Assembly (NCBI GenBank): GCA_963281255.1
Contig: OY725490.1
Location: 4,650,001-4,714,000 of the forward strand
Reading direction: 5' to 3'
Length of the DNA: 64,000 nt
From: Aphrocallistes beatrix
Lineage: Eukaryota > Porifera > Hexactinellida > Sceptrulophora > Aphrocallistidae
Below the pieces are notes generated by a model. It was given only the letters and a program-made list of their open reading frames with translations. It was not told the DNA's origin and ran no database searches. Below, piece by piece: positions 11,256 through 21,057 of the stretch. Position numbers and translations under genes: made by a program. Numbering within the stretch: position 1 is the first letter of the stretch; each line of letters begins with the position of its first letter.

Positions 11256-11302
11256 GTATAGGACAGCACTTATGTTCCACCCCGTATATACAGTAGGCTA
11301 TG

Positions 11303-11462
11303 ACCATGCAAATCTCTCCAACAAAAAATGATGTCTCATCACTCCGTTATGACGTCATCATTACACATCAAAACATTTAAAAACGATAATTTGATGATTT
11401 TTCGAGCGATATCGATTATAACAGTAAGGCACACATATTTAGAGATGTTTCCTCCTTATAAT
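11303..11462 (-). mobile_element. HC Helitron-like fragment
   Basis: Internal HC sequence reading towards the hairpin: ATGATGTCTCATCACTCC, GACGTCATCATTAC, GCGATATCGATTATAACAG, ATATTTAGAGATG. Both termini are missing. Confidence 0.6.
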
Positions 11463-11468
11463 AACTCA

Positions 11469-11928
11469 CAAGCGCGCTTCGCCTACTTGCGGCTGGCGGA
11501 CACTTTGTATCCATCAGAGGCACCCTGTGAGCGCCTGGGGTCACATTGATTAATCATAAAGGAGCTTACATTTCTAAATACGTCTGTTCTACTGTTATAA
11601 TCGATATCGAAATAAAAATCAATTTTCAATCTTGCATCATATTTGAGATATATTAGATACACATTCTATTAAAATTTCAGCCTTTTAACACCTAAAATGA
11701 CTGAGTTATGTTCGAAAAACTGAAATTTCTAATTCTACAAAAGGTGACAATTATGTCATAATTATGATGAGTCAACATTTTCGTCTGAGATCAGAACTTA
11801 GTGGAGCCATAGCCAAAAGACCCCCCACATGCCAAAAATCATATTTCTGTGCCTGTCAGTTTCTTCATTCAATTCGTTACAGATATACACATATATATAT
11901 ATATTACAATACTCGAGTTTTGATAGTT
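11469..11928 (-). mobile_element. HC Helitron-like element
   Basis: The hairpin end (CAAGCGCGCTTCGCC, GGCGGACACTTTGTATCC, GCGCCTGGGG) is on the left. The body follows with GATTAATCATAAAGGAG, GACAATTATGTCATAATTATG, GATGAGTCAACATTTTCGTC and ATTCGTTACAGATATACAC. It ends near CTCGAGTTTTGATAGTT, the reverse of the 5' end. It adjoins the next copy head to tail. Confidence 0.7.
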
Positions 11929-12483
11929 AGAAGCGCGCTTCGCTTTATCGCTGCGCGGCGGCGGACACTTTGTGCCGCCGGAAACGCTCTCTGAGCGCTT
12001 GGTGTCACATTGATTAATAATAAGAGAGATAATATCTCTAAATACGTCTCCTACTATTATAATCAATATTGCACCAAAAATCGCCAAATTTATCACTTTA
12101 TATTTTGATGCATAATGATGACGTCATAACAAAGTGATGATTCATCATTTTTGGATGATAGTTGTATCATATGTGAAGAATATTAATGTACATATTCTAT
12201 TAAAATTTCAGCCTTCTATCACCTAAAACGATTGAGTTATAGCCGAAAAACTTTCTTATTATAAATAAATAAATTTCATATTATAAAAAGGTGATAATTA
12301 CGACATAATTCCATGATGAGTCGACCTTTTCGTTTGAGCTCAGAATTTAGTGGAGCCATAGCCAAAAAAAACCACATGCCAAAAATCAGTTTTCTATGGC
12401 CGGCAGTTTCTTCAATTAATTCGTTACAGATATATATATATATATAGATATATATACAGTCATCGAGTTTTAATAGTATGGAT
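11929..12483 (-). mobile_element. HC Helitron-like element, tandem neighbour
   Basis: Starts at AAGCGCGCTTCGCTTTATCG with GGCGGACACTTTGTGCCGCC. It contains GATGACGTCATAAC and GATGAGTCGACC and a (TA)n tract. It ends at ATCGAGTTTTAATAGTATGGA, the 5' terminus read backwards. Two copies in direct tandem are compatible with insertion into, or rolling-circle duplication of, an existing copy. Confidence 0.75.
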
Positions 12484-12895
12484 GATTGCAAGAAAGCGAA
12501 GCGTGCTTGGAACTTAAATTCAAAATCGTCTAAATATTTACTTTGGAATTCGTCAAATGCTTTTTTATAAGTTTGTATAAATCTGTGAGAAGTTTTAAAT
12601 CAAGTTTTGAATTTCATTTGCATTAATTTCATTTTGGCGCTTTGGGTTTATAGCACAAACTTCAAATACTATAAGCTAGTGTTATCCCCACAAGTGCTTT
12701 TTTAATTTTCAATTATTCCCTACTTCAAAATAATTTGCCCTTTTTTAATATGGATATACCCTCTTTATATAAACCTTCTATAGGATTAAAATGCTGTAAA
12801 GTGGAATAAATTGTAATTTAATAAAAATGAATTTTATCTCTTAATTGTAATAAGATTTAATGAATATCCAATAAATATTATATGAGGAAATAAAC
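12484..12895. other. AT-rich spacer upstream of the talin-like ORF
   Basis: Apparently unique AT-rich sequence. I looked for upstream exons of the FERM gene (an F0/F1 region) and saw none. Just inside the ORF, at 12901-12920, lies a pyrimidine-rich run ending in AG that looks like a 3' splice site, so part of this spacer could be an intron. Confidence 0.35.
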
Positions 12896-13771
12896 ATGAA
12901 TTTTTATTTCTTTAATTTAGGCAGCAGAAAATTGGTGGATTTTGATGATCGTGCTGCAAGAACACTGGATCTAAATAGTACCTTATTTTCTCAGGATATT
13001 CACTCAACATGTATTTTGAGATTAAAGCCTTCCAAATTTAAGTTCCAAATTTTAGCTTCAAACTCAAATCTCGTCTTAAATAGAGACTTTTCTGTATTTT
13101 GGCTGACTGTAATTCAAGGGAATGCACCTATTCCTCTTCAACTTTCAATACAGCTAGCAGCACTACAATATCAAGTATATTCTCTTAATCAAAAACAAGA
13201 AAATCAAATTGAATATTGTGATTTTACAGATTTTCTTCCTTTAGAATATCAAAAAGCTCGGGGAGTACTCAAACTTGTTCAGAAAAATTTTGAGAAAATT
13301 GATTTATTATCAAAGCGAGATACTCAAAGTGAATATATCACCCATTGTTTGAGTGTTCCATACTTCAACCATATATTTTTTAATGTAAGGAAGGTTGAGA
13401 AGAGTGGATTACATCCAAAGTTGATTCCGCTGTACTTGGGTGTATCATTTTCTGGGATATTAACTGTGGATCCTATTTCCAAATCACCTGGATTCAATTG
13501 GGAATTTACCTCTATACAATGTTGGAATTATACTAATAAAGCTTTCTTTTTTAACTATGGGTCCCAAAAGACTATTTGTGCTTTTGAAACCAATGAAGGT
13601 AGATGTATTAGTTGTTTGGTTGATCATTGTATTAATCGAATATTACTGTCAATGAAAAATCCTCAAAAGATCAATAAATTGGATTATACTGAGCATTCAA
13701 ATGATAAAGTCCAAGTTATAGAATGTAATGAAGCAATCTATGAAATGGTCGATGATCAATGTGCCGATTGA
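12896..13771 (+). CDS. Talin-head-like FERM protein (F1 end, F2, F3) or last exon of one
   Basis: The 291-residue ORF aligns by eye with the talin head. Residues 12-50 resemble the end of F1; 66-130 are F2, with LAALQYQVY (87-95) and DFLPLEYQKARG (112-123), close to talin DFLPKEY.KQKG. Residues 155-252 are F3, the PTB-like lobe that in talin binds integrin beta tails: PKLIPLYLGV, then W202...W210 spacing, YGSQKT, TNEGRCISCLVDHC. There is no rod: a stop follows 38 residues after F3, against about 2,500 residues in full talin. An acceptor-like TTTCTTTAATTTAG (ending 12920) suggests the start may be in an upstream exon; an in-frame TAA precedes the ATG. No internal stops, so it is probably functional. 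Myosin MyTH4-FERM tails are a weaker alternative match. Confidence 0.6.
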   Translation: MNFYFFNLGSRKLVDFDDRAARTLDLNSTLFSQDIHSTCILRLKPSKFKFQILASNSNLVLNRDFSVFWLTVIQGNAPIPLQLSIQLAALQYQVYSLNQKQENQIEYCDFTDFLPLEYQKARGVLKLVQKNFEKIDLLSKRDTQSEYITHCLSVPYFNHIFFNVRKVEKSGLHPKLIPLYLGVSFSGILTVDPISKSPGFNWEFTSIQCWNYTNKAFFFNYGSQKTICAFETNEGRCISCLVDHCINRILLSMKNPQKINKLDYTEHSNDKVQVIECNEAIYEMVDDQCAD

Positions 13772-14171
13772 ATTTGTATTTTCATTTCATTATTAATTGG
13801 TCATGTATTTTATGTTTCTTTTAATTTATTTTTAAAATACTTTTTTAAAGCGCCCTGGTGACTTTTTTTCACAAATGAGTATTTGGCTTGACTATTTTGA
13901 ATTTGAATTTGTTACAAAATCACCTCGATTCCTTCTAACGGTATAACTCCTATATGTAAGAATAGAAATATCACTCTGAATTCTTTTAATGTAGTTTTGT
14001 TGATTTATCATTCATTTTGCCTAGTATCACGCATCTGTTGTTGTATTTTGAGCACAATAACTGTCAGAATTTTAAGTCAACTTTTGATTTTCCATAACTT
14101 TTTATATCCGCGATTCTGATCAAAAGCCATGAAATCTACTATTAATACTCGTAAATGTGTATAGGTGTAAC
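13772..14171. other. 3' flank of the talin-like ORF, no gene seen
   Basis: AT-rich, without a recognisable repeat or canonical AATAAA close to the stop. It may hold the 3' untranslated region. Confidence 0.4.
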
Positions 14172-14386
14172 CAGGGTTTCATCCAGCTTTCCGAAGTCAT
14201 ACGCCTAAATGGGCGCCACCATTTTTCTACGCGCCTAGACTCACTTTTATATAGCATTTTTATATATGTTTTATGCTGCGCGCCTAAGTAGGCGTATGCC
14301 GCGCGCCTAAATCATACGCCTAATTATGATCCATGGAATCAAATACGCGCCTCTAGGCGCGCCCAGTACGCCTGGATGAAAGCCTG
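14172..14386. mobile_element. hAT-type MITE with GC-rich palindromes
   Basis: Ends CAGGGTTTCATCCAG and CTGGATGAAAGCCTG are inverted repeats. The interior repeats GCGCGCCTAAGTAGGCGTATG-type words in both orientations. Flanks GGTGTAAC and TGTGTACT are weakly similar, perhaps an eroded 8-bp duplication. 215 bp, no ORF. Confidence 0.65.
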
Positions 14387-14393
14387 TGTGTAC

Positions 14394-14870
14394 TCCTACT
14401 ATTAAAACTCGATTAATGTTCATATACTATTTGTGTATATATATACTACACCAAGGGGACATAATTTTTGAGTTGAATTTTTATGCTCAATCATTCATTC
14501 CTAATTTTAGTAATTATCTATCAATGACTCATTAATAGCCACATAGACCCATTTTAACCATTATACATGATGGCATTGAATGACACTTGGTGCTCAGAAA
14601 TAAGATTATTTAGTTAAATAAATTATTGGATATGTTCAACTATAGCTACTTCGAATGTGTAAATTTCGAATCTGAAATCATATTTTTGTATCTTTTATAA
14701 TTTAAACATATTACTATTAATGAAAAGACTCGATTTAGCTCTATTTGTATGGGAAATAATCAAGTTTTCAAATTCTTTTGTCCGGTGGTGTATTTATATA
14801 CATACATGTAACGAATTGATCGAAGATACTGTCAGGCACATTTTTGGCCTGTGTAAAACACGCCAGCCGA
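14394..14870 (+). mobile_element. HC Helitron-like 5' part, split by a Tc1-like MITE
   Basis: Begins TCCTACTATTAAAACTCGAT and continues into a TA-rich tract. A 342-bp Tc1-like MITE (14449-14790) interrupts the tract. It resumes with TGTAACGAATTGATCGAAG and CTGTCAGGCACA. The 3' part is lost. Confidence 0.7.
14449..14790. mobile_element. Tc1-like MITE
   Basis: Right end TTCTTTTGTCCGGTGGTG pairs loosely with left CACCAAGGGGACATAATTTT; TA on both sides. The inner CATTTTAACCATTATACATGATGG core is shared with the larger copies at 18221 and 46425. Non-coding. Confidence 0.6.
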
Positions 14871-14879
14871 GTTTTAGAT

Positions 14880-15117
14880 AGTATTATTTAACAGCATGCG
14901 CGTCTGGCGGACACTGCCCGCCAGAGGCGTCGTTCGGATGCCAAGGCCACTTTGATTAATTATAAGGTAGATAACATCTCTAAATACTTTTGACTTACTG
15001 TTAAAATCGATGTAACTCGAAAAATCATCAAATTTGTCTAATTTCAAATTTTTGATGTGTAATGATGACGTCATAACAGAGTGATGAGACATCATTTTTG
15101 ATGAGAGTTGCATCTTA
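14880..15117 (-). mobile_element. HC Helitron-like fragment, hairpin side
   Basis: Hairpin-side sequence GCATGCGCGTCTGGCGG and GACACTGCCCGCCAG, then GATTAATTATAAGGTAGAT, ending soon after GATGACGTCATAACAGAG. The 5' half is missing. 15118-15437 is a diverged relative of the Tc1-like foldback at 22021-22455 (shared ATATTATGGCGTTAGTGGC). Confidence 0.65.
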
Positions 15118-15437
15118 TGTGAGATATACACTTTATAACAAATACACTAATTTTTATTTAAAATTCGATTTCTTCACACATTTATATTACGAACTTATAA
15201 GTTCTCAACTAAATTACTCTTTATCAAACATAAATATTTGAACATTTACTTCACTGTGCCACATACAATAAATTAATGCCAATACATATTATGGCGTTAG
15301 TGGCACTTGGTGTCACGGGTAAAATTTTCAACTTTGTGATAGAGTAATTGAGTTAAAAGACTAAAATGAGTAAATCGAGTGTAGAATATGAATTTAAGCC
15401 AAATTTAGTCAAACTAACTGATGTAATACTATATATA

Positions 15438-16453
15438 CAAGAGCGCTACGCATGCTTGCGCTACGGGGCTGTCGGATACTTTGTGCCGCCGGAGCCTTCC
15501 TTCGGTCGCCTGGGGTCAGATTGGTTCATTATAAGAGATAACATCACTAAATACGTCTGTCCTACTGTTATAATCGATATCGCACGAAAAAATCACCAAA
15601 TTTATCAATTTTTAAAATTTTGATGCGTAATGATGACGTCATAACATGGTGATGAGTCATTATTTTTTATGATAGTTTTGCAATATGTGAGATATATTAA
15701 TATACATGATCTTTTAAAATTTCAGTCATATCTCCTATAATGGCTGAGTTATGCTCGAATAACTGTATTGCTTAACTTTTAAAAATGTGACAATGACGTC
15801 ATAATTCCATGATGAGTCGACATTTTCGTATGAGCTCAGAACTTAGTGGAGCCATAGCCAAAAAACTCATGCCAAAAATCAGCTTTCTGCGCCTTGCAGT
15901 TTCTTCAATCAATTCGTTATATATACACATATATACACTAACCGGCCAAAAGTATTTGCACACTACATTATTCCCCCATACAAATATTGCTAAATTGAAT
16001 CTTTTCATGAAAGAAAAAGTAATCAAACTCTAAGAGCTATTAATAATCTAATTTAAGATTCAAAATCTTCACATTCGAATTAGTAATTGTTGAAGATTTC
16101 TAATAAATTGCTCAACCCAATGAGTATTGTTATCAACCTGTGGCACAAGGAGTAGTACATTCCATCATGTATCGTGATAAAAAGGGACATATGTAACACA
16201 CGGTGGCAGTGATTGATAATTTGAAATCATTCAGAATTAATAATTGATTAGAAATATCCTACAATAACTAAATCGAATGCCAAGATTTCGAATCCTAAAC
16301 CCGATTAGTTGTAGTATTACTTACAGTTTCGGAGTTTTAATCTTCATGAATAGACTCATTTTACTATTAAATGCACGTGAGATAATGAAGCATGCAAATA
16401 CTTTTGTCCGAGTAGTGTATATACATTATTCGAGTTTTAATAGCAAGGATATA
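15438..16453 (-). mobile_element. HC Helitron-like element with nested Tc1-like MITE
   Basis: Hairpin end CAAGAGCGCTACGCATGC; body with GATGACGTCATAACATGG and CAATGACGTCATAATTCC; then CAATCAATTCGTTATATATA. The MITE at 15936-16417 sits in the TA tract. The 5' terminus follows as ATTCGAGTTTTAATAGCAAGGA. Confidence 0.75.
15936..16417. mobile_element. Tc1-like MITE (CACTAACCGGCCAAAAGTA)
   Basis: Left CACTAACCGGCCAAAAGTAT and right ATACTTTTGTCCGAGTAGTG are inverted; TA flanks both ends. Inner sequences also pair (GCTAAATTGAATC near 15989 with GACTCATTTTACT near 16351, imperfect). 482 bp, no transposase. Confidence 0.75.
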
Positions 16454-16465
16454 TATATATATTTA

Positions 16466-17674
16466 AACGCTTCGCTTGCTAGCGCTGCGCGGCTAGCGGA
16501 CACTGTGTCCGCCAGAGGCGACCTTTGGACGCCTGTGGTACCATTGATTAATTATTTGGGAGATAACATCTCTAAATACGCCTGCCCATAGCCTACTAAA
16601 TATAAGGCCTCAGAGTAACTTGACCAAGGATGCGTTAGAAGATGATTAAACTAATACATGAGCTGCCTTGGAACATTAACATAGCACAATAGAGCTTAGG
16701 AATGTATTACCAGTATATATAAATACGTTGTCAAGGTACCCAGATCCGTTGTTAAAAGTTAGATTAGTCAACATACGGTTGCGCAATAGGCGATATTTGC
16801 CACAAATTTGGTGATTTTCAGAGGCCGTTTAGTGGCACTTTTAAGTGTTTTTATTGTAAAGTTTTTCGCATAGAACTGAGATGTGAATGTATTAATACGA
16901 AAAATTTGGAATTCTTTCATGGAATGTTGCTACCAATGTTGCTAATCCATTCACATCTCAGTTCTATGCGATAAACTTTATAATAAAAACACTTAGAAGT
17001 GCCCCTAAACGGCCTCTGAAAATCACCAAATTTGTCGCAAATATAACCTATTGCGCAACCATATGGTGACTAATCTAAATTTTAACAATGTACGTATATG
17101 GATACCTTGACACCTTATTTATATATGCTGGTAATACATTCCTAAGCTCCATTGTGCTTTGTTAATAATTTAAGGCAGCTCATGTATTAGTTCAACCATC
17201 TTCTACCGCATCCCTAATCGCAAATTCGCAAGTTACTCTGAGGCCTTATTATAGTATGCTATGGCCTGTCCTACAATCATAATCGATATCGCACTAAAAA
17301 TCAATTTGTCCATTTTTAAAATTTTGATGCGTAATGATGATGTCATAACAGAGTGATGAGTCATCATTTTTTATAATAGTTGGGGTCATATGTGAGGTAT
17401 ATTCATATTCTATTAAAATTTCAGCCTTCTATCTCCTATAATAGCTGAGTTATGCTCGAATAACTGTATTGCTTAACTTTTAAAAATGTGACAATGACGT
17501 CATAATTCCATGATGAGTCGACATTTTGGTCTGAGCTCAGAACTTACTGGAGCCATAGCCAAAAGACTCCCGCATGCCAAAAATCATCTTTCTTGGCCTT
17601 ACAGTTTCTTCAATCAATTCGTTACAGATATATATATATATGAATATACATTAATCGAGTTTTAATAGTAAGGA
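16466..17674 (-). mobile_element. HC Helitron-like element split by a foldback
   Basis: Hairpin end CGCTTCGCTTGCTAGCGC and GCGGACACTGTGTCCGCC at the left. Interrupted at ATACGCCTGCC by the foldback 16587-17263 and resumed at GCCTGTCCTAC, so the host joins seamlessly. Ends TCGAGTTTTAATAGTAAGGA at 17674. Confidence 0.8.
16587..17263. mobile_element. Foldback element, CATAGCC family, short form
   Basis: CATAGCCTACTAAATATAAG at the left and GTATGCTATG at the right, arms about 300 bp. Flanks GCCTGCC and GCCTGTC form a 7-bp target duplication with one mismatch. 677 bp, no ORF. It lacks the central segment present in the 8447 copy. Confidence 0.85.
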
Positions 17675-17688
17675 TATATATATATCAA

Positions 17689-18189
17689 GGTTGAAACCGC
17701 TTCAACCAAATATCATTTTAACCGAATAATGGTCAGACCAAATAATTTGGTTAACCGAATAATGTTCAAACCGAATAATTTGGTCAACCGAATATTTGGT
17801 CTACCGAATAATTTAGTTAACCAAATAATACTTGATTAAATTTTTGCATAAATTTTTATCTATTATATAAATATTTATACAAAATTAATATCAAGTATAA
17901 GTAGGCCTGTTATATTAATTTGTGTTCGGACCACCTCATGTAAGAACATGTGATTGTATTGGGAAAGCATGCAAGTTATTTGTTTGACCAAATATTCGGT
18001 TGACCAAATTATTCGGTTGACCAAATATTCGGTTGACCAAATATTCGGTTGACCAAATTATTCGGTTGACCAAATTATTTGGTTCTCAACCGAATACCAA
18101 ATAATGATATTTGGTTACAAACCAAATATCAATTATTTGCAAATAATATTTGGTCGAACCGAATAATCAACTATTCGGTTTCAACCCTG
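17689..18189. repeat. Inverted 16/17-bp minisatellite arrays (GGTTGACCAAATTATTC)
   Basis: The left block (17689-17830) repeats CCGAATAATTTGGTCAA and relatives; the right block (17985-18190) repeats GGTTGACCAAATATTC in the opposite orientation. About 150 bases of unrelated AT-rich sequence lie between. The outer ends GGTTGAAACCG and CGGTTTCAACCC are themselves inverted, so the unit may be a mobile palindrome that amplified internally. It is embedded in TA-rich tracts between an HC copy and a Tc1-like MITE. Confidence 0.75.
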
Positions 18190-18436
18190 ATATATATATA
18201 TATATACGTATATATATATACAGTACCCAGACAAAAGTATTCGACTACCACAGAAACCTCCATACAAATTTATTAAAGTGGGTATATTCATAAAAGAATA
18301 TGTGCTCAAACCGTGAGGAATACTATATTTTTTATTTCAAATTTGTAAACTACACTTTCTAATTACTCATAATTGATAGCCTCAACTCAATTACTAACTC
18401 CCAAGGTAATTAATATCAATATTTGATACTTGATAC

Positions 18437-18685
18437 CAGCGGTGTTTTACCAAAAATAGAAGTGGGGGGACGCTTCCTTCCCGTAAAAAAGTTATATGTT
18501 TTTTCGTGAAACTTTATCCCCTGATGGTATAGAAATGGTGATAATAAGAAAGAGAAAAAGAATATGGTTAGTTTAAAATGGCAACAATTGATTTGAATTT
18601 GTTATGCTACGTAATACATTCTAAGGTTAAAATTAAAATGGTAGTCAGTATGAGGTAAGGAGCGCCCCCCCCCAAAACACCACTG
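18437..18685. mobile_element. hAT MITE, TSD CTTGATAC
   Basis: Ends CAGCGGTGTTTT and AAAACACCACTG, with an exact 8-bp duplication CTTGATAC on both sides (18429-18436, 18686-18693). The intact relative of the host MITE near 46635 has the duplicated site only once. 249 bp, non-coding. Confidence 0.9.
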
Positions 18686-18769
18686 CTTGATACTACTTGT
18701 TCCAAGTCACAGCCATTATATATGATGGCGATTAGTGACACAAAGTGGAGGTTGATAATTTATTATATA

Positions 18770-19296
18770 CAAGCGCGCTTCGCTTGCTTGCGCTGCGCGG
18801 TTGGCGGACACTTCGTGTCCGCCGGAGGATCCCTTCGGTCGCCTGGAAGTGACATTGGTTAATTATAAGGGAGGTAACATCTCTAAATATGCAATCTTAG
18901 TGTTAAAACCGATTTCACTCGAAAAATCACCAAATTTGTCAATTTTAAAATTTTTGATGCGTAATGATGACGTCATAACAAAGTGATGAGTAATCATTTT
19001 TTGAAAGTCGCATCATATGTGTGGTATGTTAGTATACAGATTCTATTAAAATTTCAGCCTTCTATCTCCTATAATGGCTGAGTTATGCTCGAATAACTGT
19101 GTTGCTTAACTTTTAAAAATGTGACAATGACGTCATAATTCCATGATGAGTCGACATTTTGCTCAGAACTTACTGATGCCATAGCCAAAATACTCCCACA
19201 TGCCAAAAATCATCCTTCTACGCCTGGCAGTTTCTTCAATCAATTCGTTACAGATATATATATATATATACAATAATCGAGTTTTAATAGTAAGGA
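18770..19296 (-). mobile_element. HC Helitron-like element, complete
   Basis: Starts CAAGCGCGCTTCGCTTGCTT with GGCGGACACTTCGTGTCCG and a second palindrome, contains GATGACGTCATAAC and CAATGACGTCATAATTCC, and ends AGTTTTAATAGTAAGGA. Reversed, it is flanked by A at the 5' side and T at the 3' side. 527 bp. Confidence 0.8.
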
Positions 19297-19542
19297 TGAT
19301 AGCGATTAGTGACACAAAGTGGAAGTTGATAATTTTCTACATAAAAATAGGTTTTGAGTTGAGACTCCCAATTACGAGTAATTAGAATGTGTAGATTATG
19401 AATTTGGAAGAAAAAAGAGTTTTTCTACTGTTTGAGGACATGTTCCTTTTTTGAATAGTTCCAATTTAATACTATTTGGATGGATGTTTTCGTGGTGGTT
19501 GAATACTTTTGTCCGGGGAGTGTATATATATACGTATATATA

Positions 19543-19861
19543 TACGCACGCTTCGGTTGCTTGTCCTGAAACCCCCATCTCAACCGTTGGAAGCTTGTCT
19601 CTAGCATAATTTTCAAAATTCGTCATAAAGGTGTTAAAATATATACTACATGACCTTTTTTATTTCTATATACTAAAATATAATTGAGACATTTTATAAA
19701 TTATTGCTATGATGTATTAATAATCATGACAACCTACAATAGTGTCGTACAATGATTTCTATTGTGAGAGTGAAGCCGTACATAGTATTCTATAGAAAAG
19801 GTGTGAAAAATTGTTTTCCATTTTTTTTAGCGGAGGGGTGGAAATTTCGCATAAATCTTAA
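19543..19861 (-). mobile_element. Fragment of the long HC variant (as at 52374-54029)
   Basis: A short hairpin remnant (GCACGCTTCGGTTGCTTG) is joined to CTGAAACCCCCATCTCAACC, one minisatellite unit, and then ATTTCTATTGTGAGAGTGAAG and GTACATAGTATTCTATAG. All occur in the same order at 53560-53880, so this is a deleted copy of that element. Confidence 0.7.
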
Positions 19862-20240
19862 ATTTTAGTGATTGCACTTCTAAGTGTTTTTATTGCTAAA
19901 TTTTCGCATTGAACTGAGATGTAAATGTTAAAACGAAAATTTTTAAATTTTTCATGGATTGTTGCTACATTCTAGTGTTAATATGAAAACGTATTTTGTC
20001 AGTTGAGTTCATATCTTGAAAACCGCAAGAGCTAGACATTTAAATTTGGTTCCACTTGATAGCAAATAGACTACTTCCTATTAAGCGATAATTTAATTTC
20101 GACGTCTAAATTCAATGGTTTGCGAGATATTCGACAAATTACCGAATGGTATCAATATCATAAATTGTCTAATAACTCGTAAACCATTGAATCTAGCCAA
20201 ATAAATTGTACTGTCACTTAAAAGTAAATAGTATATCGCT
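19862..20240. mobile_element. Foldback family fragment
   Basis: Interior of the CATAGCC foldback: GAACTGAGATGTAAATG, ATCTTGAAAACCGCAAGAG, ACTACTTCCTATTAAGCGAT and the return arm AACTCGTAAACCATTGAAT. It breaks off where the coding tract at 20245 begins, suggesting that tract inserted into, or recombined with, this element. Confidence 0.7.
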
Positions 20241-20244
20241 ATCA

Positions 20245-21057
20245 ATATCATCAAATATCTTCAACCCTGAAGTGAATACTATTGAACAATTGGATTTACA
20301 GTTCCCACGAGGTCACGTCCATATAAAGATCATTCGTAGCAGCTCGTTGGGAAAATGAGTGGGATTTTAGGTGGTGCTGGAGGTGCGCACACTCAATTAT
20401 GTACAGCAAGTATCAAAGACTTTAAAGATATCGAAATATTTGTGGTTGGTTTTACGCAAAAGAACTGTTTGGATACATTGACAAGGATGAGTACCTTAGC
20501 CTTACTTCTAGCCAAAGGTTGGTAATAACGCACGATCCAATTTCAGAAATAAACATCATGGAACCTTCACAGCTATACATGTGTTTTTCGATGGTATATG
20601 CTATTAGTATATCATTTACAAGCTGGATATCGATATGGTCAGCTATATCGAAACAGATTGAGACTGCAAGAAAATATCCAGTGAATACCTTCTTTAAGAA
20701 AGTTGGTTTAAGGAATGATCAACCTTCGAGTGATGCTAGAACAACTTCAACCAGAAATGTCTTGTTTTTTAATAAAAACAATATCATATTCCATGCATCT
20801 ACATTTGTTCTTGTCGAGATTAGATTTGAGTTTGTTCTAATTCAAAACAATCTCTCTGCATTTTTAAGGATTTATAACAGCAGCCACGAAATCGATGCTA
20901 ATTAATCGAAATCTATACGAAATTGGAAACTCTTGCCAAAGAAACTTACGAAATCATTCTTACCACTTTCTATGGGCTAACATAACACCTTCTCTACACA
21001 AGCTACTAGCCCATTGTGCTGAATTGATGCGAGACTATATCAATGCTACGGTTTAAA
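20245..21057 (+). pseudogene. Decayed coding tract of unknown origin (possibly endogenous viral)
   Basis: At least four successive plus-strand stretches read like one protein but are separated by stops or frame changes: about 20245-20356, 20355-20522 (ATG to TAA), 20519-20905, and about 20880-21057. The sequence is less AT-rich and has less repeat character than its surroundings, and reading shifts occur near 20356, 20519 and 20885. The parts contain ordinary hydrophobic and charged runs, no signal peptide and no catalytic motif I can name. A (ATT)n tract follows at 21316. A single-stranded-RNA-virus-like nucleoprotein captured in the genome is one possibility, but this is a guess; a host-gene retrocopy is another. 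No product is reconstructed here. Confidence 0.4.

Larger units (their letters stand above)
9511..11284. mobile_element. DD37E Tc1/mariner element, decayed, with nested MITE
   Basis: Terminal repeats are CAGGGTGGAACATAAGTGCT at the left and AGCACTTATGTTCCACCCCG at the right, flanked by TA. The insertion lies inside the foldback arm: the host reads ...GAGGCCTTA before and TATACAGTAGGCTATG after. It carries a broken transposase on the minus strand (10660-9585). A 429-bp MITE (10827-11255) is inserted behind the transposase start. Confidence 0.9.
8447..11302. mobile_element. Foldback element (CATAGCC family) split by a mariner element
   Basis: The arms are about 0.5 kb. GGGACTAGGGATGCGG near 8490 pairs with CCGCATCCCTAGTCCC near 9469, and CTAGACATTCAAATG near 8866 with CATTTGAATGTCTAGC. 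Ends are CATAGCC (8447) and GGCTATG (11302), with 7-bp flanks ACCATAC and ACCATGC. The 1.77-kb mariner element at 9511-11284 is inserted in the right arm. The element has no ORF of its own. Other copies are at 4714, 16587 and 24816, with fragments at 1, 19862 and 29335. Confidence 0.85.
18221..19522. mobile_element. Tc1-like MITE carrying two later insertions
   Basis: Left CAGTACCCAGACAAAAGTAT and right AATACTTTTGTCCGGGGAG, TA-flanked; the uninterrupted relative is 46425-46904 (480 bp). A hAT MITE (18437-18685) and an HC element (18770-19296) sit inside. The host segment TGATGGCGATTAGTGACAC is present on both sides of the HC insertion, which the uninterrupted relative does not show. Confidence 0.8.

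Noticed and set aside
17689..18189. CRISPR-like array
   Set aside because: The repeats are contiguous variants without unique spacers, in a eukaryotic genome.
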